NCBI GenBank assembly: GCA_013339765.2
Contig: CM023454.1
Coordinates: 45,579,177 to 45,643,176 of the forward strand
Origin: Haemaphysalis longicornis
Lineage: Eukaryota; Arthropoda; Arachnida; Ixodida; Ixodidae
DNA length: 64,000 nucleotides
Reading direction: 5' to 3'
Shown: positions 54,131-64,000 of the stretch, in pieces
Numbering within the stretch: the first letter of the stretch is position 1
Layout: each line of letters starts with the position of its first letter
Notes under the pieces: generated by a model
The model's database searches: none
Told to the model about the DNA's origin: nothing
Seen by the model: the letters and a program-made list of their open reading frames with translations, nothing else
Program-made: the position numbers and the translations under genes

Positions 54131-54739
54131 TTTCTTAAGTGTATAGTCAATATGTCAATGTAGTATTGTGGTAAAATACACATTTTTGTACTAATTCGAA
54201 GTGTAAAGTATATTGTAAATATATAGCAAGACCACCAGCTTCTGTTGTTGTCTGCGGAGAATTTCGAAGCGGTAGCATCGGAAGTCACGTGCGTCAGCTT
54301 TATTCCTAATACACCATTTAAAAAGCGAGAACATCAAAATTTATTGATACTGACTGCAAAAGGTGGTTATGTTACTACTTTGTTTTCTTAAACTTTAAAC
54401 TTTGCATGTATTAGGGAGAACGACTTCACAGGAGACGAAATTTGAGTTGAATTGCCAAAGGAGGCGTTAAACTCTATTAGAGCAAAATCTACTAGAAATT
54501 GTCAATTTTATGCGGTAGATTTAGTTCTAGATTGAGGCGAGGTTGCCTTCATGAGGTATGTGGATCGTAGTCTTGCCTTCGCCCTTGAGCACCATCAGCT
54601 GTGCATTATTTGTCCGTGCAAATATCAATCCGACTTCTTTCTTTTTCGAATGGCAGCCTAGAGCAAAGCTTTAGTTTTTGTGTCACATGTTAATCACCAA
54701 GAGGGACGCTGCTTGCGCGCTTCAAGAATAGAGCAGTCC
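54131..54739. other. unassigned AT-rich stretch
   Basis: No motif was recognised; frames are at most 76 codons. Confidence 0.4.
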
Positions 54740-57700
54740 ACTCTAAATTTTCTGCACTTCACCGGCACGTGAATGCGCTTGCCTCGTTGCAAAAATGACA
54801 CGATTAGGTGTTTCATGCCTATATTTGGGACAGTATCAAGTCTGCTAAGCCCACGTCATGCCGTCGAAGCTTTTCAGGTGCTGCCCAAGGCAGCCGAAAC
54901 TGCCGACATGACACCTGTGGCCTCCCCCATTGTAGTGCCACCCCCGAACGTTAGGAGTCACGGTTCTGCTGTCCCACCTGATCTTCCGGCTGCCAGATTG
55001 GACACACCAGTGGAACGAAATGTGGTGGGTCCTACTATCACTTCTGCATCCGAAAAACCACAGTCAGTAATGACACGGCTTCCTGCTCCACCTCGAACAT
55101 ATACAGATGTGGACCACGCAAGGACTTCATCTGGTCACTGTCACAAAACTAAGATAATGACGTGGAGGTAACACTGTCTTCGCGGGCGCCAAAGGTGGCA
55201 AGAGAACAGTGCGCCATGGCGGGGTGCAGCGAACGGCCACAAGCTACCCGTGTCATATGCCTAAGTCTAATCTGAGTGTAGGAGTTCATACATTTAGCCC
55301 TAGTCCTCATCTGCACCAGTCAAAATCTTCTCTTAACATTTAGTGTATATCAAAAAATTACATAGTGGAACGGCAGGGGTCTTATTAGGAACCTACATTA
55401 TTTATGTAAATACTACAGGAAAGACAATAAGGCACCATATGTTTAGAAGAGACCCACTTGACCTCCAAGAACAGAAATGTTCTGAACCAATACTCCGCAT
55501 TTAGGAAAGACTGATATAGTGGCATGCACCCTTTGGGTGATGAAGCTATAGTTATGCAATAATGTGTCCCTTGATATACTGGTCAGTTGAGCACTGCTTT
55601 CGAAGTGGTTCCTTTGCTGGCCATCATTTTCAACAGACCAACAACCATTGGTCATTATACATACTCCTGAATATAGACTGTCGAGCTCCGACTTTGAATC
55701 CTTTAGAGATTAGCTGCCAGAACCGTTCTTACTACGAGTGTACCTAACTGCAAACACCCCACCCACTCAGAGGATGTCAACCCACAGATTGCTGAGGCTG
55801 TTTGATAGAAAAATTCCTTCGACTATCTTGGCCTTTTCTTAAAACGAGCGCCAGCATACTACAACAGTACACACAACACACACTCCTACACAAACCTATA
55901 AATTTCCTCTTCTGTCTTCTTTCCATATTGTCAATGGAGAGGGACCATAACCCTTAGGACAGTGGCCATTTGCCAGTAATCTTCTTAGGCATTGAAGGAA
56001 CCGCAAACGTTCCGTCTGTCATAAAATATTTAAATAATCTGATGCATAATGGTTAAGATATAAACAGGTAACACAACTTCCATGCACATCTTTGTACCAC
56101 TTGGGCATTGATGAAGCCTGTGAGCTGGTGAAGGCCCACATTTTATGTGCTGCAGCGTGCTCAATTCCGTAAATATCCATCGCCATGCCTAGACGTAGGA
56201 GGTTGTTGTGCGAGAAGGAGTATTGACATGCCGGGCAGGGTCAAATTTAGTCATAAAGTGTTCTTCTTAGGTAGCCCCCAATGCAAAACGTTGATTTGTT
56301 TAACGTGCTAAAGCTCAAGGATTACGTATTAGCCAGTAAGCCAAAAGAGAGATGTGGGGGTTTTTTCTGGCCTCGATTACTTAGTACACAGATACAAGCA
56401 AACTGGGGAACAGAATGAAGAAGTTTTTTTGACAGCAAACACACAGCCTATCCTTGGTCAGCATTACAAGCGACAACCCTCTGAAGACCAGGCAAACACA
56501 CTGGCAAAGCACTTTATATGTGCAATTCACTACTCGAATGCTTTCCTGCGACACAAAAGATATATATAAAAAAAATCAGAGTTGTGATAAAAAAAGATGT
56601 GATGAACCATAAAACTGCGAATATTCCAAACAGAGCTCTTGGTGGCACTGGGAACATGGAAAGCTTTAGTTCCAGGGACACATGGCATATCATCCGCAAT
56701 GATTCAATATCTGCACACCGAAACTCTGGAAGTACTGTTGCACTTATTTCATAAAATATTGTTGGCCGGATACTTCCCGAGGGCTTGGAGAGAAGTAGTT
56801 GTTGCTGTTCTAAATGATTGGAAACAAGCCTCACTACCGGCCAGTAACCGACCTATAGCTCTGATTAGTTGTCTGGGAAAGGTTTTAAAAGAATGGAAAA
56901 AAAAACGCTGATGCATTTTCTTCATAATAATGGCACCCTGAACAGTTGTGAGGCGGGTTTTCGATCTCGCCGAAGCACGGCTAGCCAGCTAGTTGCGTTT
57001 AGTCGTATGCGAAAGACGCTTTTATCTGCAAACGGCACTCTTTTTCTGTCTTCTCCGACTTGAAAAAGCATACGACACAACTTCGCACTATAATACTGGT
57101 TGATCTCAGGGCATTCTGTTTATCTCGCCCCATGCTAAATGCTATTAATTTCTTTTGTCACAGCGAACATTTGGGGAAAGAATTTGGACAGTGCATCGAA
57201 AACATACAAGAAATGCTGTTTCTCATTGTGGATCATTCACTGTACTATGCTTGTAGTTAAAATCAATTCGCATTAAAATCGTTGCTACCCTCAATCTTCT
57301 GCTCAATGTATGGTGACGACGTCCGGGTGAACTTTCCGTCACGGAACCTGTCCATATGTGCAAGGCAGGTACAGATAGGCGTAAACATGGCGTAAAAATG
57401 GAGAGGAGAAAACGTTTTAAATTATTCCTCAAAAAATACATTTTTTATTTACGAACAGAGAACGCAAATCCGTCACAAAACACACAATTTTACGTGTTTT
57501 ACATGGTGAAAAGCTGACCTTCATATAGCATATAAAGAAACTCAAACAAAGTGCTTAAACAGCATGGATCTTTATAAGTATATTCGTATCAGTTTTATAT
57601 TGCTGATAAAGACTGCCTTCTATGCCTCTTTGTCAGTTTAGTTAGGTCACCTATAGATTATAGAAACGTCACTTACGGGTAGATATCTAAAACTGCCCTA

Positions 57701-58900
57701 AAAGTATCAGACCAAGTACTATTTGTGCCTTCGCCATGCTTCCGAAGCGTTCAGGACAGGTCTAATCCAAAGTCTCTATTTAAAACTGACTTCTGGGGTG
57801 TGGAGCACCAACGTTCTTATACAGCACTCTAATCAATAAATACTCACCCGTGTAATGTAATTTCAAATGGCGTGTCTCGTCTGCCCATTTGTTTTATTCG
57901 CGTACGTGAATTCGTGTTTATTTTTTCGTGTCAACTGCCTTCCAGAGGAAATAGATGAATTGATGATGGAATGAAGGCCTCCAATGCAGATGCAGTCCCA
58001 CCTTAGCACATGTTAACTATTCATTGTGAAAGATGCTCTAAACTAATTGACAAGCGTCTTGCACCCCGCGAATTGTTCTTACATCATTTTTCTATATTAA
58101 CAACGCAAATATCCTAAACTTCACTTTACACGGAGGCCTCGATGTTATATTCTGCCGTTTCCTCTGCTGCACATGGCCTGGAATGTGCCCAGCAGCAGTG
58201 ACGTTGAACATAAATTATGTAAGGTTGCGGCAGAAGCTCGTGGTCTTTTATTCACTGTGGAGCACATTACACAAAACCAAAATACACTAATCAATCATCT
58301 ACTCACACTCCTTAAAAGTTGTTACAGCATCGGGTTATTTAACCCAACAAAATATTGTCTTAAGTCATCCTTTGAAATCTCTTGTGACTGCCTGTGAGTG
58401 GAAACGAAGAATAGTTGAGGTGTGGATCTCTGGACGCTGTGGAATATTGGGCAGTGGAATTGCCAACTAGATTTTCGGTTTGGCTTACCTCCGTAGTCGT
58501 GTTGACGTACGGAGGTACCTCACCTCGATTTGAAGCCAGTGGTCCGAAAGCGAATTCGTAAATGGTGGCAGCACACTTGGAACACACAGACAGAAAACGA
58601 ACTCCACTGAATCAAGCCACACTTACGAAGATACAGAACAGAAAAACAAAACCAATTTGTGGAAGTATCGATTTGCTGGCTGCGCATAAGTCACACGTAC
58701 GGTGCAGACGCATCTTTTCTACAGTCCGCTTCAACCAGTTTGTGAGAAATGTGGTATACGGTGGTCCGTCCTCTACGTTTTAATTGAGTGCCCTCCTGCC
58801 AAAGGCTAGAAAATGACCCTTCTATAAAATCAACCCCAATATTCTATTAAACTGCTAAGTTTACTTAAAGTACCAAACAATGTCCGCAAACAATTGTGTG
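54740..58900 (+). pseudogene. Jockey/CR1-like LINE, long decayed copy
   Basis: A 132-codon Pro/Val/Thr-rich frame at 54773-55171 may be the end of ORF1. ORF2 starts near 55365 (VERQG, family form WN.RG). The endonuclease block ICLEETHLTSKNRN follows (about 55435-55480), where the catalytic Glu of the L(Q/E)EThL motif is kept, and then FNRPTTI (about 55630). The reverse transcriptase is readable at 56639-56911 (LEVLLHLFHKILLAGYFPRA, SLPASNRPIALISCLGKVLK), GTLNSCEAGFRSRRSTASQL (56935-56994), LEKAYDTTS (motif A, about 57058) and MYGDDVRV (motif C YGDD, 57309-57320). A C-terminal Cys block near 58740 (CEKCGIRW..L.ECP) resembles LINE tails. Frameshifts are frequent. Confidence 0.8.
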
Positions 58901-58959
58901 TTAAGCTGTCTTCCAGACATCACGTTTTTATAACTCATCTCGTACAGCGTGAGACCGAA

Positions 58960-60720
58960 GAGCCTACGAGCTTTGAGCGAGGTTTAGATGCTTCTTTTGT
59001 TCGCATGAGGAGCCTCCGCGTTAGCGACGTTGCTCGAGTGGCGCTAATCCGAGCTCTAAGGTTGTTAGCCCAGATACTAGCAATCGAATGGAGAAAAGAC
59101 GTCGTTTGTAGGAACGCGCACACGAACATCGTGGTAGGGAGCACTTCCAAGAGGGAGAACACCGACCGGCGCGCTGCCGTTGAGCGAATGGACGTACTTT
59201 GCACGATCTATGAGGTCAGTACCTAGGAAGCAGCCCCTCCCGCACTGTGAAGGGGGTGATAACAGCAGTCCTGTTGGAGGACAGACCTCAAGAAATCTAA
59301 GAGAACGTTGTCCACGAATTCAACCCGATGGCGCAGCAGGCCTACCGCATTGCCTATACCGTTCGGTGGGGATTTCTTTCGCAGGAAACAAGGTGCCTCG
59401 TTATACCAGGTATGGCAACATAATGATTGAGTGTACGTTGCAAAGAGGGCAGATGTGTGCTACGCATGCGGATGACGGGGCCACCGCATGGACGTGTGCG
59501 CAGACCCTTCGAACACAATGTGCCGGGTTTCTGGAACCTTAGACAGCCGACCACATGTGCTACGCCAAGTGTAGCCTGTGTGTAGACAATCACCTTACGG
59601 CAGCCAAGGCCTGCAAGGTGAGATTTAGGACCCCTACATTGTTCGTGGACGACAATTTGAGAAAAAGCATTCCGAAAAAGGAGACTACGAAAGAGAAAGA
59701 AACTGAGGCAAGACAGGTCCTGCAGTCGGACTCCATCGTAGCAGCTCGTTGTGGCGCGGAAGAAGTTCGCAAGACGCCAGCCCGCAGCGGCGACGTCCGC
59801 AATCAGAGCCCGTTCCGATCGCAGTCTAGGCTGTGGAGCTGCGCAGGTGGCCGTCAAGGCCGTTCCCAGTCGAAGCCCCCAAGGAGCGGTGGCGGCCGCG
59901 GGTGTGGGGGCAACCAGCGCTGGGAGACGGCGGGCAGAGCGACGTTGAAGGCAAGGAGTTGTTCCAGACAGCCAGCAAGTGGAAATGAACCGGAGTCTGG
60001 GACTCGTTGGAGTCGGGGCGGCCGTTCGAGATCAAGGGATGGACCAAGAGATCAGCGACGGAACACCGGCCACAAGGTGGGCTGGGCTAGCGGGTCTCCC
60101 AGGACTTAAGTCCCCGACTGCGAATTCACCCCTGTTCCGCTCCCCAATGCACCCCAAGCCGGCAAAAGAACGGAGGCGGGGTAACAGAACTCACGAAAAG
60201 TAACGAGCGCCAGAATTATCGAGCGCCAAAATTATCGAGCGCCTAATTTATCGAGCGCCACAAGGCGCACATTCAGGAGCACAATGCCCAAATCAGGGCA
60301 CTTAAGTCTAATATAAGATAATTTGGCTGGCAGCGCACGCTCGACCGAAGCGAGAACACAGATGGCCCGTCGGTGATGGCTAACGTCGCTGCAGGTACGG
60401 GCAAGGTGCCGCAGAATGGATCGCCCCCCTCCAGTACTCGAATTGAGCGGTGTGGGTAGCCAGCAGCGCTAAACAGGAAAGCATCCAAGAGGCGATGGAC
60501 GCAGAACAGGCCCCGGTTAGCAAGGCCGCCGTTGGAACACTGAAAGCGGAAGAGCAAACGCACTTATATCGAGGGGATGCACTGACGGCCATTCTCGCCT
60601 CGTTAGGTAGGATAGAAGATCGACTCAACTGGCTGGAAGAGAAGCATGAACGTCCAGCAACGAGGGTTGCTGCCATAAGGGTCACACCCGGTTTGCGTCT
60701 CTGAAGCGGGAACGCGCCGA
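58960..60720 (+). pseudogene. I-type LINE ORF1 (zinc-knuckle protein)
   Basis: Frames shift several times. Readable blocks are CYACG..GHRMDVCADPSNT (about 59457-59513; a CCHC knuckle) and MCYAKCSLCVDNHLTAAKAC (59553-59612; a second Cys-rich knuckle, family form C.p.C..Cgg.H.ta...C). A long 184-codon frame (59555-60109) turns into Arg/Ser/Gly-rich sequence (SRSRDGPRDQRRNTG and similar). A last frame at 60450-60704 has a Gln/Glu-rich coiled coil (AKQESIQEAMDAEQAPVSK, GRIEDRLNWLEEKHER). The order knuckles, Arg/Ser-rich region, coiled coil is typical of ORF1 in tick I-type LINEs. ORF2 follows at once. Confidence 0.8.
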
Positions 60721-60789
60721 GAGGATCAAAGACGATATCGCTAAGAGGCGCGGTCGTCTAGACATTAGCAAGAAGGATAGAACAGAACC

Positions 60790-61795
60790 CAAGGAAGCAC
60801 CATGGCAAGCGAGTGTATGGCAGCTGGTCCACCGGCGACGTTCAGTGGAACTGTAGGGGCACCTATCACAAGGAGATGGAGGTCACTTTGCTCATCAGAA
60901 GACAGGAAGATCCGGCTGCCAACATTGCACTGCAAGAAACTAACGGTAAGCCGCGACTGCCAGGATACATCTCAGACATGGACCTCTCAGGAAAAGGAAA
61001 GCCGTTCTCGTCGGCAACAACGTGGTGGCCACCCAGCACGTAACGGCGCATAGCGGGTGCAGGCACCTGCTGGTAGAAGTGCACGAACGTGAAATTGGCA
61101 GCACAACAAATATATTCCTGATGAGTACGTACTGCAGGCTTTTGCAGAGTCAGTACGACTTCTGCCGCCTGTGCAGGAGGCGAAGAGGTTGGTGGGGACC
61201 GGCCCTCTCATGATTCATCGCTGTTTCAACGCCCCACACACGCTATGGGACTAGAAATTTTTCCCGACAGGAACATGCCTGCTACGAGCCATGCCATACC
61301 TAAACCTGGTCTTTCTTACCGAGCCGGGAGTCACTACGAGAAGAGGCAACACAGTGGCCAGTGACACCACGCCGTACCTGTTGTAGCAGGCAAAATCGCT
61401 CGACGTGTTGTGGATATGCAGAGAGGTCGACCCGGGGTCGGACCACAGCATCATCAGCTTCACCGTGCAAGGTCACCCGTTTCCGTGCCGAGCTGGGAAA
61501 AGCGCGGATCACAGAATGGGACAAGGTGAGAAAGGCAAGAGTACAATACACTCTTACGAGGGATGGGCACGTAACCAGAAGCGGGCCCTACAAATGTTCA
61601 CCGAGGAAATAGCGATGACGACACAGACGCCGTTCGTCAATGCCAGGCTGTCCAAGTATGTGGGTGGCCCATCACTCGCTAACTAGAAGGTGATGCGTCA
61701 GCGGGGCAAGAGAGAGGTCGCCAGACGCATCACCTTGCTTAACAAGCCAATTGCCGACTACGCGGCTACGTTATGCAAGAAAAAAAATTACGCCC
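60790..61795 (+). pseudogene. I-type LINE ORF2, endonuclease domain
   Basis: The endonuclease starts with QWNCRGTYHKEMEV (about 60844) and NIALQETNGKPRLPGY (60920-60967), keeping the Asn of WN.RG and the catalytic Glu of LQE. GCRHLLVEVHER and TNIFLMSTYC come next. A decayed DFNAPH region near 61180-61240 is followed by RRGNTVASDTTPYL-like sequence and DPGSDHSIIS (61426-61456), the SDH motif with both catalytic residues present. The linker ITEWDKVRKA..ARRITLLNKPIADYAATLCKKKNY leads to 61793, where the reading is broken off by an inserted segment. Confidence 0.85.
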
Positions 61796-61797
61796 AC

Positions 61798-62368
61798 CTC
61801 CCCTCGCAGGAACCCTGTGTACATGCGACGCATCGTGGGTTCCCCTCGGCGTTTCTGTTGGGTTGATTCTCCCATCGCGTGAAACGTGCGATGAACGCGT
61901 ACGATGCATTTCCGTCTACTACGGGGTTAACGCATCCCGTGCACGTCGCTTTGCAGCCTCATCGTCGGTGGTGCTAGCAGTACTGTTATTGGGCTGGCCG
62001 GTGCTTGTTGCGGTTGCGCCGACCATCGCAATAGCAGGATTGTTAGTCTCCATTCAAAGCAGCGTTGGACATAGGAGTTCCGGCACTGGAACGATGGAGC
62101 GGAGAGGCGCAGGTACCGCGTTGTATACCGCCCCATAACGGTGAGGGGAATGAGAGAGAGCAGCGCATGAGCATGCGTTAACCGAGCGCTAGCGTGCGCC
62201 CACGCACCGCTGGCATTGCAAGGAGCGAGCGCTAACCCGCGGATAACGCTGCGGTGAGAGCGGCGGAGTGCGCATGCGCAGCTGGCGCGGACAACCACGG
62301 CGATGCCGGATGCATGCATGCATGGACAAGGCGAGTGAAATAGATGCAGTCGCATCTAAAATTGGTTC
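61798..62368. mobile_element. 570-bp segment inserted in LINE ORF2
   Basis: ORF2 linker sequence ends at about 61797 (NYAHL) and resumes at about 62370 with CDGLQVELSMGKTWKLT; in the family these two parts are adjacent. The intervening 570 bp are GC-rich, contain a (GCAT)n patch at about 62311-62323 and short GCG-rich repeats, and have no coding motif. No inverted ends or duplication were resolved, so the type is unknown. Confidence 0.5.
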
Positions 62369-62369
62369 A

Positions 62370-64000
62370 AAATGTGTGATGGTCTGCAAGTTGAGCTGTC
62401 CATGGGGAAGACGTGGAAGCTTACTTACCCGACGAGCAGCAGAAGAGCCACAAAACGCACCCTCACCAAAGTGCTCAACTCGTACAAGGATGAAGGCTGC
62501 AGGCTACTCAAGGCCCTCGCCGACACATACCTGCAGATCAAGAAGGGCGCACTCCCGATCACTCAGGAGCACGAAGCAACCGAGAACAAAGAGCTTGACA
62601 GGCCGTTAACCAAGGCGGCACTTTGGGCTAATATAGACAAGAGCCACAAGAGAAGCGCACCCGGCAAGGACGCCATAACTAACAAGTTGCTCGCCAGCAT
62701 GAGCGGTATGGTTGCGGGCGAGTTCCTTGCACGTCAACAAAGCCTGTAACAGCTCGCGTTTTCCGCGCGATTAAATGAAGCCAAAGTGCGGTTCATCCCG
62801 GAGCCCGGAAAGCCCCCTGGATTGACAACATGCGTCCCATTTCCTTCACGTCCTGCGCCGGATAAGTGATTGAGCCTATGGTGCTACGTCGGGTGCATGG
62901 GCATCACGAACAAACGGAGTGAATTCCCGTGACGATGTTCGGTTTCCGCAAACATCTGAGTACCCAAGAGGCAATGGTGGTGAAAAAAGCCAAAAGGCAC
63001 AGCCAGCGGGAGATCCTAGCCTTCGACCTGAAAGGTGCCTGCCACAACGTGACGCCCGCGGCCGTGCTGTCTAATTTTAAAAAGACAAAGTGCAGCCGGA
63101 GAAACTTCTGTTACCTGAAGGACTTTGTCACAAAAAGAACAGCCATCATCACAGTAGGAGGGGAGAAGTCGAATCCCTTCGAGCTCGGCCAGCAGAGCAC
63201 GCCTCAGGGTTCCGCCCTGTCTCCCCTGATTTCCAACCTGGCTCCCCTCCCGATACCTTATTTACTCGAGCAAATAAACTGCATTGACCACGCCCTTTAC
63301 GGCGACGACATCACTAATGTAGGGCGAAGGACAGCTCCGCCGGGTGGATCGAGAATTTCTTGAAGTGTGCAGCCACGCCTGGGCACGAGTAGGCCAAGTC
63401 ATGCGGGCTGAGCTGCGCACCACTGAAATGGAAGCGTTACCTCGTGGAGCCGGGCAGACGCAGGAAGGCTCCCCAACCGGCAGTCGCGGTAAGAATCGAC
63501 AGCATAGACATCAAACCGACGCAGATGTGTAGGATACTGTGCCTGCTGCTGCCGAACAACACGCATGTGCACGTCGCCGTCGCTAAAATCAAAACCACCA
63601 TGGAACAGATACTTGGCATTTTATGCCTGGCGTGTAATAGAAACAGAAATCTTAAGGAGGAAGTCGCCACCCGCCTGGTGCGGGCGTATGTTGTTTTGAA
63701 GATTACCTAGTCGGTTCCATATCTGCGGCTGACCAGGACGAAGAGAAACACCCTCGAACCGCTCATTCGCAAAGAAACAAAGCAAGCTCCGGGCATTCTG
63801 ATACACTCATCGAGCCGACGACTGGAGAACATGGGCGTTCACAACAAGCTGGACGGGATGGTTGAACTTCAACTCTGTAATCAATGCGTCAGGCCAAATA
63901 GCATAGAGCACGGACGGCTTCTCTGCGCAAGCTTGGATGGCAGATAGAACTGATACCCCAGGACGGCGCTCCTTCGAGAGAGGTTGAAGTAGGGCATCAG
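62370..64000 (+). pseudogene. I-type LINE ORF2, reverse transcriptase (runs off window)
   Basis: The frame 62372-62749 (125 codons) has LSMGKTWKLT, a KRTLTKVLNSYK block, and LTKAALWANIDKSHKRSAPGKDAITNKLL (described form; RT block 0/1). After a frameshift come PGKPPGL and a P.PFTSC-like block. The frame 62929-63363 (144 codons) has FGFRKHLSTQEAM, ILAFDLKGACHNVTPAAVL (motif A, Asp kept), STPQGSALSPLISNLAP (motif B) and ALYGDDITNVG (motif C YGDD, 63298-63309). Downstream are decayed thumb sequences (IDSIDIKPTQMCRI, ARLVRAYVVLKI). Motifs A to C are all in one frame, but upstream and downstream shifts and stops make the element inactive. The RNase H and tail lie beyond 64000. The 3' end fragment at 3235-3770 is of the same general type. 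Confidence 0.87.

Noticed and set aside
58489..58517. CCTCCGTA..TACGGAGG hairpin
   Set aside because: An 8-9 bp stem with a 12-nt loop is expected by chance in 64 kb and has no supporting context.
1..64000. CRISPR array, bacterial operon or rRNA gene
   Set aside because: No regularly spaced identical short repeats with unique spacers were seen; the satellites are contiguous and diverged, and all coding signals are eukaryotic mobile elements.

Overview
The window reads as nuclear DNA of a chelicerate, most probably a hard tick. The argument rests on protein families recognised by eye: a Ty3-type Gag with the long Arg/Glu/Ala-rich start seen in tick elements, RTE, Jockey/CR1-like and I-type LINEs, a Penelope-like element, a BEL/Pao element, a pogo/Tigger transposon and tRNA-derived SINEs. 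Codon structure is eukaryotic, AT-rich simple repeats are common, and no bacterial operon, rRNA gene or CRISPR array is present. I found no convincing host gene. Apart from one 430-codon integrase reading frame, nearly every recognisable coding stretch is a broken mobile-element remnant.

Layout. 1-5.3 kb: RTE endonuclease remnant (-), two copies of a long-terminal-repeat sequence (one split by a LINE 3' end), a Ty3-type gag leader (-) and a Penelope-like fragment (+). 6.0-6.4 kb: possible Tigger C-terminus (-). 7.9-11.3 kb: nothing recognised. 11.27-15.76 kb: a two-LTR element with 1.2-kb LTRs and no gag-pol. 16.3-18.1 kb: LINE (-). 18.8-19.4 kb: GC-rich island with inverted ends. 22.1-24.6 kb: LINE ORF1 piece, SINE, palindromes and a Ty3-type gag (-). 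24.6-26.4 kb: its LTR, then an RTE reverse transcriptase (-) holding a SINE with a perfect 14-bp target duplication. 26.4-28.7 kb: LINE (+). 28.7-29.75 kb: AT repeats and three copies of a second SINE, two of them forming a large hairpin. 32.1-33.0 kb: LINE 3' end (+).

33.4-40.45 kb is a three-layer nest: a GAGTACATTTTGAGTTT-type satellite, a Ty3/Gypsy element inserted in it (5-bp duplication AGTAC, 169-bp LTRs), and a Tigger transposon inserted in the 5' LTR. 40.9-46.4 kb holds a diverged 130-140 bp satellite in two arrays of opposite orientation, one split by a LINE. 46.9-48.7 kb is a 1.75-kb element with 13-bp inverted ends flanked by TTAA. 50.7-54.1 kb is an internally deleted BEL/Pao element with both LTRs. 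54.7-58.9 kb is a Jockey/CR1-like LINE (+). 59-64 kb is an I-type LINE (+) with ORF1 zinc knuckles, endonuclease and reverse transcriptase, running off the window end and interrupted near 61.8-62.37 kb.

These elements do not form a working pathway. They are a stratified record of insertions. LINE machinery would have moved the SINEs, and the Tigger and TTAA elements would have used transposases in trans. Element boundaries are given where flanking duplications or LTR alignment fix them and are otherwise approximate.
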